Source: an uncultured Latescibacterota bacterium (GTDB lineage Bacteria; Latescibacterota; UBA2968). Taken from it: 64,000 nt of DNA. Numbering within the stretch: position 1 is the first letter of the stretch; every line of letters begins with the position of its first letter. Position numbers and translations under genes: made by a program. The stretch spans positions 2,713,339-2,777,338 of the forward strand of contig OX638329.1 of NCBI GenBank assembly GCA_951812755.1, given 5' to 3'. Below the pieces are notes generated by a model. It saw nothing but the letters and a program-made list of their open reading frames with translations. It was not told where the DNA came from and ran no database searches. Positions 42,810 through 52,184 of this stretch are shown here, one piece after another.

Positions 42810-43934
42810 GTGAAATTACATAATATTATCTGGGTCTGTTTGCTGGCATTCGTCCTTTCCGGCGTGCAGGCCAACGCACAATTTGTAGATCCCCGGGTTC
42901 TCGACGATGGTCAAAAGATTCGCGATATAGAACCCATTTATCCCAATCAGGAAGAAGTCAGACCTTCGGGCGTGAAGTCCGCGCAGAGCGGTTTTGTGTT
43001 TCTCGGATTTTCCACAGATGCGCGTAGAGCTGCAATGGCGGATGCGGGCGCGGGTCTGATCGGCGATGCGCCGGGTGCGCTGTTTCTAAACCCCGGTCTG
43101 CTGGGGTTTGTACACGAACGGCAGGCATTTTTTTCCTATGCCAAATGGATTTTTGAAACGAATCACCAGGTTGCTGGCGCGGTTTTCAAAATTCCAGATG
43201 CACCGGGTACCTTTGGCGTGGGCTTTATCACGCACAGCGCGGGAGAGATCAATGGTACTGCGATCAATCCCGATCCCGCCAGTGTGGGGTTCACCGAGAC
43301 GGGTACATTTACCACGACGAATTACGCCCTGTCCGCAGGCTGGGGTTTTCAGATTACCGATAGGTTTTCAGTAGGGGCAATGGCGCGTTTTGCTCATCAG
43401 GGGCTGGGATCGACTGATGTCTTTGTCGCTGGCAATCGGCAATCGCAGTCGAATGATCTCAATGCTTTTGCCGTGGATATCGGGACCTATTTCAATACGG
43501 GGTTCCGGAATCTGGTGATTGCTATGAGCGTGCGGAATTTCAGTCCGGGAGGAGAGTCTCAGTTTCAGCGCGAGCATTTCGAGTTGCCCCGGTCGTTCCG
43601 TCTGGGTTTTGTTTTCGATCTGATTTCGATGACTGGCCGAACCCCTGCGCCGCATCATCTGAATCTCGTCACCGAGATCGACAGTCCGATAGATTTTGAC
43701 GAGCGCACGCTTGTGGGTGTAGAATATCGGTTTAAGCAGGCGACCTCTGCGATGGGTTTTGCCTTGCGCGGTGGGTATAAGAACAATCACGATCTGGAAG
43801 ATTATTCGCTCGGTGCCGGCATTGATTACAAAACCGAGGCAGGGAAAGGCGTTCGCATCGATTATGCGTTCAAGCATTTCAATACGTCTTTCACCGATCC
43901 CGTGCAGATGGTGAGTGCCGCGATTAGTTTCTGA
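42810..43934 (+). CDS. PorV/PorQ-like outer-membrane protein
   Basis: A 374-residue barrel protein starting at GTG 42810 with GAGGAGG just upstream. The signal peptide ends near ANAQ. A conserved early segment STDARRAAMADAGAGLIGDAPGALFLNPGLLG is characteristic of the PorV/UPF0164 group. The C-terminus ends in VSAAISF, a barrel-insertion signal. PorV shuttles type IX substrates to the surface and PorV-like proteins often accompany TonB receptors. Its place after the receptor and a type IX-like substrate supports cooperation. The operon ends at the terminator 43949-43988. Confidence 0.8.
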   Translation: MKLHNIIWVCLLAFVLSGVQANAQFVDPRVLDDGQKIRDIEPIYPNQEEVRPSGVKSAQSGFVFLGFSTDARRAAMADAGAGLIGDAPGALFLNPGLLGFVHERQAFFSYAKWIFETNHQVAGAVFKIPDAPGTFGVGFITHSAGEINGTAINPDPASVGFTETGTFTTTNYALSAGWGFQITDRFSVGAMARFAHQGLGSTDVFVAGNRQSQSNDLNAFAVDIGTYFNTGFRNLVIAMSVRNFSPGGESQFQREHFELPRSFRLGFVFDLISMTGRTPAPHHLNLVTEIDSPIDFDERTLVGVEYRFKQATSAMGFALRGGYKNNHDLEDYSLGAGIDYKTEAGKGVRIDYAFKHFNTSFTDPVQMVSAAISF

Positions 43935-43948
43935 TTAACCCTTAAACC

Positions 43949-43988
43949 AAAAAACGGCGATGGACATAAGTCCACCGCCGTTTTTTTT
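43949..43988. terminator. Strong bidirectional terminator
   Basis: AAAACGGCG...TGGAC-ATAA-GTCCA...CGCCGTTTT is a long stem with one mismatch and a 4-base loop, followed by a T-run (to 43988) and preceded by an A-run. It can end the receptor operon and, on the other strand, the dehydrogenase gene. Confidence 0.9.
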
Positions 43989-44002
43989 ATGCGTTGTTGG
44001 GT

Positions 44003-45058
44003 TTATACCAACCCGCCTTTGATCGCTATTTTAATCGCGTCTTTGCCGTCGAGATTGTATCCGCTGTGCAGGGCGTTGAATCCTTCGGCTACGCGGTCAA
44101 TGGGTATGGTGTGGCTGACGAGGTCGGCAAAGGCGTATTCGTTTCGTTCGAGGATGGGGAGCGCGCGCACAAAGTGTTCGGGTGTGCTTGCCCACACGGC
44201 TTCGAGGCGCATGTTGCGGCGCATAAACATCTGGTTGGGATTGCAGTCAAAAGACCCCACATCGACGAAATGGCCCATGGCGACGTACGTGCCGCTGTGC
44301 CGCAGGAATGTGACGCCTTCGGGAATGGCGGGCAAAAATCCCGCGCATTCAAAGACGACATCGGCGCCTGCGCCTCGGGGCGTGTTTTCGCGCACAATTT
44401 TCGTGCGTTCTTCGGGATCGGGTATGTCGGCAATGTCGATGGTGAGATCTGCGCCGAGTCGCTCGGCCAGTTCCAGACGCCCTTTGGGACCGCCGACCAT
44501 GATGAGCCGCCCCGCGCCGCTGACTTTGGCGGCGACAAGTGTGAGCAGGCCAATGGCGCCCGATCCCTGTACGACGACGGTGTCGCCAAATTGCAAGCCC
44601 GAACGCATTGCGCCGTGTACGCCAATGGTAAAAGGTTCGGTGATGACCGCAACTTCGGCGGGCATATCGGTTTTGAGCACGACTGAATCGGGGTTCCACA
44701 GATAGATGTATTCGCCAAAGCCGCCCCGCAAATAGGGAGCTTCTTCGGCTTGTAGAAAACCGTATGCGCCCTTATTTGTTCCAGGTGCGAAGAGAACTCG
44801 ATCTCCGGGCGCGATGGGATTGCCCAGATAATCGGTTTCCACGCCGGATCCCAGGCTGTCGATGATGCCGACATTTTCGTGGCCGAGTATAATTTCGCCT
44901 TGCAACCGCTGATATTCCCAGTTGTGCAGGTCTGTGCCGCAGATGCCGGCGAGTTCTTGTTTGAGCAAGATCGATCCCGGTTCTGGATCGGGAACGGGAT
45001 ATTCGCGTATTTCGAATTTTTCGCCGCTCATCACTGCGGCGCGTCCGATGCGAGACAT
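44003..45058 (-). CDS. Zinc-binding dehydrogenase (MDR), without the structural-zinc lobe
   Basis: A 351-residue medium-chain dehydrogenase. Catalytic-zinc ligands are Cys40 (GICGTDLH) and His60-Glu61 (GHENVG). The four-Cys structural zinc site is absent; the corresponding lobe reads FAPGTNKGAYGFLQ. The cofactor motif is VQGSGAIGLL. This pattern fits polyol or threonine dehydrogenase-like members more than classic ADH. AAAGGAGCGTAAT precedes ATG 45058. It follows gmd by 17 bases on the same strand, so it may oxidise a sugar or polyol in nucleotide-sugar metabolism; the substrate is inferred only from position. Confidence 0.85.
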   Translation of the reverse strand: MSRIGRAAVMSGEKFEIREYPVPDPEPGSILLKQELAGICGTDLHNWEYQRLQGEIILGHENVGIIDSLGSGVETDYLGNPIAPGDRVLFAPGTNKGAYGFLQAEEAPYLRGGFGEYIYLWNPDSVVLKTDMPAEVAVITEPFTIGVHGAMRSGLQFGDTVVVQGSGAIGLLTLVAAKVSGAGRLIMVGGPKGRLELAERLGADLTIDIADIPDPEERTKIVRENTPRGAGADVVFECAGFLPAIPEGVTFLRHSGTYVAMGHFVDVGSFDCNPNQMFMRRNMRLEAVWASTPEHFVRALPILERNEYAFADLVSHTIPIDRVAEGFNALHSGYNLDGKDAIKIAIKGGLV

Positions 45059-45075
45059 ATTACGCTCCTTTTGGG

Positions 45076-46056
<981 letters not shown>

Positions 46057-46188
46057 GAGAGTCCTTTCGAAAATGCGGCACTCGTGCCAGCGCAACAATT
46101 AATGGGGAATACGAAGGTACGTCAAGTCAATACATGCGTGTTTTCAAAAAGTTCACGGTGTCTCGGCATGGGCTGCAAATAAGAGCCA

Positions 46189-46217
46189 TTGACAGTCGGG
46201 ATTATTTTAGATATTTT
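46189..46217 (+). promoter_or_regulatory. Candidate sigma-70 promoter of the small barrel gene
   Basis: TTGACA (46189-46194), 17-base spacer, TATTTT (46212-46217), located 41 bases before ATG 46258. It is the best promoter-like pair in the divergent region between gmd and the barrel gene. Confidence 0.45.
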
Positions 46218-46257
46218 AGGTTAAGTGCCGGGGTAGAACCTTTCAGGAGGAGATGCT

Positions 46258-46896
46258 ATGAAATACTGGCTGATGTGTACGGTTGCCGGGCTGTTGGCTT
46301 TGGGCACACCTGCTCAGGCCGACGTGGTTGGCGAAGAAGAAAAAACGGGCAGAGATGGGGTCAATATAGGCCCTATTCGCGCGGGACAGTTGGAAGTGAC
46401 GCCGATTATGTCTGTGCGGTTTTCAGGTAGTAGCGTGTTCTATCGCGCCGGGGTTCAAGTGGCTTATTCGATTAGTCGATGGCATCAAATTGGCGGTTCT
46501 TTTATCGCGGGCAATAGACAATACGACCGGCGCGCAGGTCTCGATACCCCTGACCGGGACGATCTAACGCAAGTGCTGGACAATGCTACAATAGATGCTC
46601 GGGGGCGTTATTTGACTGTGGATGACGGGTTTGGTTCTTCGGTGTCGGGTTTTTATCGGTTGAATATTCCCATCCAAATTAAAAAGCGCACCTTTCCGTT
46701 TTTAGAAGCCTTTGCCGCACGCGATTTTTGGGGATGGGGCAATGTTAGTGAATTGGGCGGTGGCGCAGGTACGCGCCAGGTGCTGTCAAAACACACGGCT
46801 CTGACCGCGATGTATGGGTATTCGGTCTTATTTGCGGGGGAAGATCGCATCAAACGCCATTTTGTGAAGGGTGGCGTGTCGGTGTTTTTTAGATAA
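46258..46896 (+). CDS. Small outer-membrane beta-barrel protein
   Basis: A 212-residue protein. A signal peptide (MKYWLMCTVAGLLALGTPAQA) is followed by amphipathic strands (VTPIMSVRFSGSSVFYRAGV, HQIGGSFIAGNRQYD) and a C-terminal FVKGGVSVFFR. Size and pattern fit a small barrel of the OmpW/porin-like type, but no family is identified. Ribosome site AGGAGGAG is strong. The gene is a monocistron between a promoter-like pair and a terminator. Its function is unknown. Confidence 0.7.
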   Translation: MKYWLMCTVAGLLALGTPAQADVVGEEEKTGRDGVNIGPIRAGQLEVTPIMSVRFSGSSVFYRAGVQVAYSISRWHQIGGSFIAGNRQYDRRAGLDTPDRDDLTQVLDNATIDARGRYLTVDDGFGSSVSGFYRLNIPIQIKKRTFPFLEAFAARDFWGWGNVSELGGGAGTRQVLSKHTALTAMYGYSVLFAGEDRIKRHFVKGGVSVFFR

Positions 46897-46922
46897 AATC
46901 GGATACTATTGAAAATATTTTT

Positions 46923-46954
46923 CTCCCGGCCTTGAGATAGGTCGGGAGTTTTTT
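46923..46954 (+). terminator. Rho-independent terminator
   Basis: CTCCCGGCC (46923-46931) pairs with GGTCGGGAG (46940-46948; one G-T pair), loop of 8, then TTTTTT. It ends the small barrel gene. Confidence 0.9.
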
Positions 46955-47023
46955 GTTGATCTTTGCTCCCCGTTGCGTATTTGTATATATTGAAACACCT
47001 TTGGTTTTTAGTGAGGTGGCGAT

Positions 47024-47362
47024 ATGTTTGAGACAGATGTTCTCGATAGAGCCTTGAAGATACGGCGCAGGCAGAGAAATCGGGAGCGCATCGCGCTTAT
47101 AGATCGTGTGGCGAGTGCGTTGCGCGTTTGTCGAGAGAAGTATGGCGTGCGCGAGGCATTTATCGTTGGATCGCTTCTTTTTTCACACCGATGGGATCAC
47201 AAGTCCGATGTCGATGTGGCAATCGGTGGCGCTTCTGAGCGCGTTCTGGATGTGATGAGGGTCGTGGAAGGTGCTGTTGAACGGGATGTAGATGTGATCG
47301 ATCTGGATTTGCACATGTCTGCCGACCACTTTCGGCAAAAAGGAATGAAGATCTATGGATGA
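47024..47362 (+). CDS. MntA-like nucleotidyltransferase (antitoxin candidate, module 1)
   Basis: A 112-residue minimal nucleotidyltransferase. The signature GS (Gly49-Ser50, in FIVGSLLFSHRWDHKSDVDVAI) is followed by Asp62-x-Asp64, completing the metal-binding motif; the spacing between GS and DxD is standard. In MntA/HepT systems this protein inactivates the HEPN toxin by adding AMP to it. It overlaps the HEPN gene by 8 bases. GAGGTGGCGAT precedes ATG 47024. The product is short and positively charged at the N-terminus. Confidence 0.85.
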   Translation: MFETDVLDRALKIRRRQRNRERIALIDRVASALRVCREKYGVREAFIVGSLLFSHRWDHKSDVDVAIGGASERVLDVMRVVEGAVERDVDVIDLDLHMSADHFRQKGMKIYG

Positions 47363-47816
47363 AGCGAGATACGCCCTGTTGAAGGCGGAAGTAGAAGATC
47401 TCTGTGGGCAGATTAATCAGATTTATGCGCGCATTGAGGACCGACATTCCGAATTTGGCAATCGCACAGAGAGTCTCGATAGTATGGGATATCAACTTCA
47501 CAACCTCTATTGCGCCTTTGAACAGGTGTTTGAAATAATTGCCCAATTTTTTGAAAATAATATCGCAGGCGAGCGTTATCACACAGATTTGCTGCGCCGA
47601 ATGCGTCTGACGATTGAAGGTATTCGTCCCGCATGTATATCTGAGGAAGCTTTTACCCTTTTAGATGAATTGCGTCGTTTTCGGCATTTTTTCAGGCATG
47701 CATATCTTTCGGAATTGGATTTTGATAAACTCGCTCATCTCGTGGAGGTAGGAAAAAAATTGCGGGTTGTTTTTGAACGCGATCGACAACAGTTCTTTGA
47801 AAAATTGAAGCCCTGA
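47355..47816 (+). CDS. HepT-like HEPN ribonuclease toxin candidate, module 1
   Basis: A 153-residue all-helical HEPN protein. The catalytic signature R-x4-H-x-Y is intact: Arg110, His115, Tyr117 (RHFFRHAY). It resembles HepT toxins, which cleave RNA and are silenced by AMPylation near that motif. It overlaps its nucleotidyltransferase partner by 8 bases. The module is followed by the unrelated membrane protein gene with its own ribosome site. A second module of the same plan is at 55752-56508. Both could be active toxin-antitoxin or phage-defence units. Confidence 0.85.
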   Translation: MDEARYALLKAEVEDLCGQINQIYARIEDRHSEFGNRTESLDSMGYQLHNLYCAFEQVFEIIAQFFENNIAGERYHTDLLRRMRLTIEGIRPACISEEAFTLLDELRRFRHFFRHAYLSELDFDKLAHLVEVGKKLRVVFERDRQQFFEKLKP

Positions 47817-47857
47817 CGAACTGGTGTGATATCTAAAACAGGAGGAAATACTATACG

Positions 47858-49810
47858 ATGGCTCTTGAGGAGGGAATCGTTGATCGCGATGCACTCGCCG
47901 CGCGGGAAGGTGTGACTGCGCGGTCGATCATTTTGGGATTGGCACTCGCGCTGGTCGTTATTGGGTGGAATACGTATGTTGAATATATCGCCCACACCGC
48001 GCGTATGAATATCACACATTTTCCAATTGCGTTATTTGCGCCTTATGTGGTGCTGACTTTGGGCAATGCACTCGCGCGCCGATGGCAGGCCCCATGGGCA
48101 TTGACGATTACCGAAGTGTGGACGATTCTGGCGATGGGATTGGTGGGGGCTGCTGTTCCCGCCTATGGGTTGACGAGTTATTTTTTGGGCATGATTTCCA
48201 TTCCGTATTATCTCGCCACGCCCGAAAATCAGTGGGGAAGTTATTTTCACCAGTATTTGCCCAACTGGTTGATTCCCTCCAATGAAGGCGGGGCCATGCA
48301 GTGGTTGTTTGAAGGGATGCCCAGTCCGGATATGCCCATTCCCTGGGGCGTGTGGTTTGTGCCTTTGTTTGGCTGGATGACGTTTATTGCCGCGATTGTG
48401 GTGGGGTGCATTTGTCTGGCGGTGATGTTGCGCAAGCAATGGGCAGAGCACGAGCGGTTGGCTTATCCCATTTTGCATCCAGCGGGTGATCTGGCAGAAG
48501 CAGAGTACAAAGTACCCCTTTTGAAGAATAAGTTCTTTCTTTTTGGTGCGGCTATTCCATTTCTCATCCTGTCCTGGAATATCATCAGTTATTTTTCGCC
48601 CGGATTCCCGGTTATCAGCCTGGGACCGGGGTGGATGCCCATGGGTGTATATTTCCCGCGCATCCATGTGCGGTTCAATTTTTATACTGTGGGTTTTGCC
48701 TATTTTGCCAACCTGGATGTGCTGTTTTCCATCTGGGTATTTTATTTGTTTTACTGCGTGCAGGCGATGTTTTACAGGCGCTTGGGGATTAATCTGAGCA
48801 ACAAAGGCAGTGCTGCCGATGCGACGACCTCGCTACAAGCCGGGGGCGCGTTTGTGGCGATGGTTTTATTTGGGTTGTGGATGGCGCGGTTTCACATTCG
48901 CGATGTGTTCGTCAAAGCGTTTCGCGGGGATCGTCATATTGAGGATTCAGACGAGATGCTTTCGTACCGCGCGTGTGCGTTTGGCCTGCTGTTCAGTCTG
49001 ATTTTTCTAATTTTCTGGTTCCAGGCTGTGGGCATTAGCTGGGCTGTTGCGATTGTTCTTACGCTGGGTATTTTTATTACTTATCTGGGTACGGCACGGG
49101 TGATTGCCGAGACCGGTGTGATTTATTTCAGCATGCCGATGACGCCCAATGGCCTCTTGCCCTTTATTTTTGGACCCAAATCATTTGATGCTTCAACGCT
49201 GACGGCATTGCGCCTGGTCGATTCAGTCCGTTCACAGAGCAAGGCGATGTTTATGCCTCCGCTCGTGCATGCGGCGCGCATTGCAGATATGGCGGGGAGA
49301 AATAAGAAACGACTCATTTTGGGCATTGGATTGACGCTCGTGGTCGGTATTGGTGCCGCAATTGCCTATTCGCTTTATCTGGGCTATTTGCACGGGGCGT
49401 ATAATTTCAACGATTTTCCATTTACGCGCTATCCGCCGCGGACCTACGATGGGCTGGTCACGGCACTCAAAGGCGAAGAAAAATGGGAGAGTGAGCGTCC
49501 CCTGTTTTTGCTGTTGGGCATTGGCATTTTTGCCGTGGTAAGTCTGATGCGCTACCGTTTTGCATGGTGGCCCCTCGCGCCTATCGGCATGGTTGTGCCG
49601 CTGACGCATGCCGTTCATTCGGTTTTTTCTGTTTTTATGGCATGGGGCATCAAATCGATTATTTTACGCATAGGCGGCGTGGATCTCTATCGGCGTTTGC
49701 GTCCCTTATTTTTGGGTCTGCTCGTAGGCCATGCTCTGGGTGTGCTTCTGTCGTTTTTTGTCGATCAGATCTGGTTTCCAGGGCAGGGCCATCGCACGCA
49801 TTCGTGGTGA
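47858..49810 (+). CDS. DUF6785-like polytopic membrane protein, paralogue 2
   Basis: A 650-residue membrane protein with about a dozen transmembrane segments, homologous along its length to the protein at 13689-15620. Shared blocks are 'YFLGMI' early, an 'FWxxxxxWxF' segment after a charged loop, 'YLGTARVIAETGVIY' and the terminal WFPGQGHRTHSW. It has a short cytoplasmic N-terminus (MALEEGIVDRDALAAREGVT) absent from the paralogue. It probably transports a small organic solute, but no substrate is known. An AGGAGG site precedes ATG 47858 by 13 bases. It stands alone, with degenerate CGCAGAT repeats downstream. Confidence 0.7.
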   Translation: MALEEGIVDRDALAAREGVTARSIILGLALALVVIGWNTYVEYIAHTARMNITHFPIALFAPYVVLTLGNALARRWQAPWALTITEVWTILAMGLVGAAVPAYGLTSYFLGMISIPYYLATPENQWGSYFHQYLPNWLIPSNEGGAMQWLFEGMPSPDMPIPWGVWFVPLFGWMTFIAAIVVGCICLAVMLRKQWAEHERLAYPILHPAGDLAEAEYKVPLLKNKFFLFGAAIPFLILSWNIISYFSPGFPVISLGPGWMPMGVYFPRIHVRFNFYTVGFAYFANLDVLFSIWVFYLFYCVQAMFYRRLGINLSNKGSAADATTSLQAGGAFVAMVLFGLWMARFHIRDVFVKAFRGDRHIEDSDEMLSYRACAFGLLFSLIFLIFWFQAVGISWAVAIVLTLGIFITYLGTARVIAETGVIYFSMPMTPNGLLPFIFGPKSFDASTLTALRLVDSVRSQSKAMFMPPLVHAARIADMAGRNKKRLILGIGLTLVVGIGAAIAYSLYLGYLHGAYNFNDFPFTRYPPRTYDGLVTALKGEEKWESERPLFLLLGIGIFAVVSLMRYRFAWWPLAPIGMVVPLTHAVHSVFSVFMAWGIKSIILRIGGVDLYRRLRPLFLGLLVGHALGVLLSFFVDQIWFPGQGHRTHSW

Positions 49811-49953
49811 GAAAGGTATCCGCAGATGTACGCAGATAAACGCAGATGGTTGTAGGGGCGGTTTCCTCTGCCCTCCCATGAAAAGTTAAGATACAAGGTC
49901 TGAGAAGGGTGGTGTCGTCTTACCTTTCATTTAACCCATAAATTTTGCATTGC

Positions 49954-50781
49954 ATGAATCGCTATTTCCAAGTATCTGTTGTCGTTCCGAGCGCGCGGGT
50001 TGAAATCGCGTCTGCCCAGTTGTTTGAACTGGGTTGTTGTGGTGTTGTGGAAGAGGATATAAGCGATGGGGTTCGTTTAACGGCGTATTTTGAGGCGGTG
50101 CAAAATGAGGTGGAGATACGACAAGTTCTTATGCCCCATGAATGCCGCTTTGAACAGGTGCCCGATACGGATTGGACACTGGGGTGGCGTTCTTTTTTTC
50201 AGCCCGTTTATCCAACCCCTCGCATGGCAATTTGCCCACCATGGGATCGGGTGCCCGATCCTCCAGGTGGTTTTACAATCGCGATTGATCCCCAAATGGC
50301 GTTTGGCACAGGGCATCATGAGACAACGCGTCTGGCACTTTTGGGCTTGGAGAAGAAGATAATATCAGGGGATCGGGTGCTGGATGTTGGTACGGGATCG
50401 GGGATTTTGAGCATTGCGGCTGTGAAGTTGGGGGCTTCTGAAGTGATGGCTGTGGATATTGAGGCGGCTGCGATTGAAAATGCCCGGGCCAACTGTGTTT
50501 TGAATGGTGTGGATACAAAGGTGGTTTTAGGACAGTATTCTGTCGATAGGGTATCGGGGGTTTTTGATGTGGGGATTGCAAATATTATCAGCAGTATTTT
50601 ATTGCCTATAATTCCAGAAGTGGCAAAGCGACTCCAATCTGGAGGCTACGCGATTTTGGGGGGGATTTTGGATCGCGAGCGCGCGGCGCTTTGCGCGGTG
50701 CTGGACAGGGCCAATCTGACGCTTGACGAGATGTTGGAAGACGGCGAATGGTTGTGTGCGATTGCACGCAAATCCCGATAG
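49954..50781 (+). CDS. prmA: Ribosomal protein L11 methyltransferase
   Basis: A 275-residue SAM methyltransferase. The N-terminal domain (SVVVPSARVEIASAQLFELG) binds the substrate. The catalytic domain has the PrmA-specific FGTGHHETT and the SAM motif RVLDVGTGSGILSIAA, plus AVDIEAAAIENARAN. It trimethylates ribosomal protein L11. ATG 49954 is chosen over an in-frame TTG at 49945; no good ribosome site is visible. It is 8 bases upstream of the GIY-YIG protein gene, so they are cotranscribed. Upstream, 49811-49953 contains degenerate CGCAGATG repeats. Confidence 0.9.
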   Translation: MNRYFQVSVVVPSARVEIASAQLFELGCCGVVEEDISDGVRLTAYFEAVQNEVEIRQVLMPHECRFEQVPDTDWTLGWRSFFQPVYPTPRMAICPPWDRVPDPPGGFTIAIDPQMAFGTGHHETTRLALLGLEKKIISGDRVLDVGTGSGILSIAAVKLGASEVMAVDIEAAAIENARANCVLNGVDTKVVLGQYSVDRVSGVFDVGIANIISSILLPIIPEVAKRLQSGGYAILGGILDRERAALCAVLDRANLTLDEMLEDGEWLCAIARKSR

Positions 50782-50789
50782 GATAAACT

Positions 50790-52181
50790 GTGAACCAAAC
50801 TGTTAAGGATCGCATCTACGATTTTTTAGAGCAGCGCGATACGGGCGTACACGCAGAGATACTGGCTTCTGAGGTACTGGGTTTACGCGGCGCACGCGGT
50901 TCCATAGCGGATAAGGTAGTGTGGGCAGCTATTGATGATGATCTTCGATTTGTATGTGATAACAATGGGATGTGGTACTTAAGACCTCCGGGACAGGGTA
51001 AGACTCTGCGGGAGGTTTCTTTTTTTTGTTTTGGGCTGATTCCGTCTGCAGATGCCGAGGTTTATGTGCTCGCGGGTCGCAAGGTGCAGATGGGGGGGCG
51101 CGAGACCCTGTTTCCCACGGTTCGGGTTCGTATGGATGAGCGGGAGGAGATACTGGCTTCTTATGTCGAGGAGATAAAAGATGCGATTCCTGCGGGATTT
51201 CAGTGGTCCAGGATGCAGAGGGACTTGAACAGGCTAAGTCGCCTGATGATGGGCAATGCGATCGTGGATTCCGGGATTTGTCTGTTTCGGCTGGGGAGAC
51301 GTTTTTGTCCCGATGTCCAATTGCATTCTGTCGAGGATCTGGCTTCTGCTATGGGGCTGTCTTTTGTGTCGGATCGCGGGGCTGAGGGGGAGGCGAGTTT
51401 GCAGGCCGATGTGTTGTTGCATCTTTTGGAAAGGTGTGAAGAGGAGGGTCTTGATACGATTGAAGCAGTGACCGCTGCGCTGTACCCGGATCCCATTCCA
51501 ATACATTTTGATGCGTATGCTTTTGACGAGGTATTTTTGAGCGCGTTGCCCGAGGTGCCGGGGGTTTATATTATGCGGGATCGCGAGGGTGGCGTGATTT
51601 ATTTGGGCAAGGCGGTGGATTTGCGAAAGCGCGTGGGCAGTTATTTTGCCAGAAGATCGGAGCGACCGAAAAAGACGCAGCAGATTTTAGATCGGATATG
51701 GTCCATGGAGGTCGAGACGGTGGGGTCTGAGCTTGAGGCGCTCTTGCTCGAATCGAAGCTGATCGCGCTGTGTCAGCCCGAGTTTAATACGCAGGTTGAT
51801 GTACACAAGCGCGATGTGGAATTGGGCACTTTAAAAAATGTGGCTCTGATTCTGCCGTCGGCTGAGTTGGATTGCGTTGAGTTGTTCTGTGTTGTGAATG
51901 GTACATCTTTTGTACAGGTGCGTGCGCGCAAAGATCTGTGCGATTGGGATGGGGTAGAGCGTAATCTATACGAACTCTATTTTATCGCAGAATCGGAATC
52001 AGATCTTGAAATGGGTGCCTCTTTTGAAATTTTAAAAAGTTGGATGATCGCAAAACGCGATGCGATAAATTGGGTGGATATGGATCGCTCGGGCAGCCCC
52101 GAAAATGCATTGCGGATGGTGCGGGAATACGTGCAACAATGCGAGGATGAGGATTGGGAGAAAATTTCCTGGCGGGTGTGA
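50790..52181 (+). CDS. GIY-YIG protein with a DnaQ-like domain lacking catalytic residues
   Basis: A 463-residue protein. Residues ~1-65 look like a winged-helix. Residues ~72-215 follow the pattern of a DnaQ/epsilon 3'-5' exonuclease (REVSFFCFGLIPSADAEVYV, HSVEDLASAMGL, ASLQADVLLHLLERCEEEG), but the DxE, Asp and HxxxD acids are missing. From ~254 there is a UvrC-like GIY-YIG domain (PEVPGVYIM, then VIYLGKAVDLRKRVGSYF with Gly273 and Arg281). The C-terminal region is unassigned. Fusions of exonuclease and GIY-YIG occur in many bacteria; here the exonuclease part seems dead. It is directly downstream of prmA (8 bases). Confidence 0.8.
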   Translation: MNQTVKDRIYDFLEQRDTGVHAEILASEVLGLRGARGSIADKVVWAAIDDDLRFVCDNNGMWYLRPPGQGKTLREVSFFCFGLIPSADAEVYVLAGRKVQMGGRETLFPTVRVRMDEREEILASYVEEIKDAIPAGFQWSRMQRDLNRLSRLMMGNAIVDSGICLFRLGRRFCPDVQLHSVEDLASAMGLSFVSDRGAEGEASLQADVLLHLLERCEEEGLDTIEAVTAALYPDPIPIHFDAYAFDEVFLSALPEVPGVYIMRDREGGVIYLGKAVDLRKRVGSYFARRSERPKKTQQILDRIWSMEVETVGSELEALLLESKLIALCQPEFNTQVDVHKRDVELGTLKNVALILPSAELDCVELFCVVNGTSFVQVRARKDLCDWDGVERNLYELYFIAESESDLEMGASFEILKSWMIAKRDAINWVDMDRSGSPENALRMVREYVQQCEDEDWEKISWRV

Positions 52182-52184
52182 TCG

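Noticed and set aside
46134-46430. 98-residue frame before the small barrel gene
   Set aside because: It overlaps the true gene in another frame and lacks a ribosome site.
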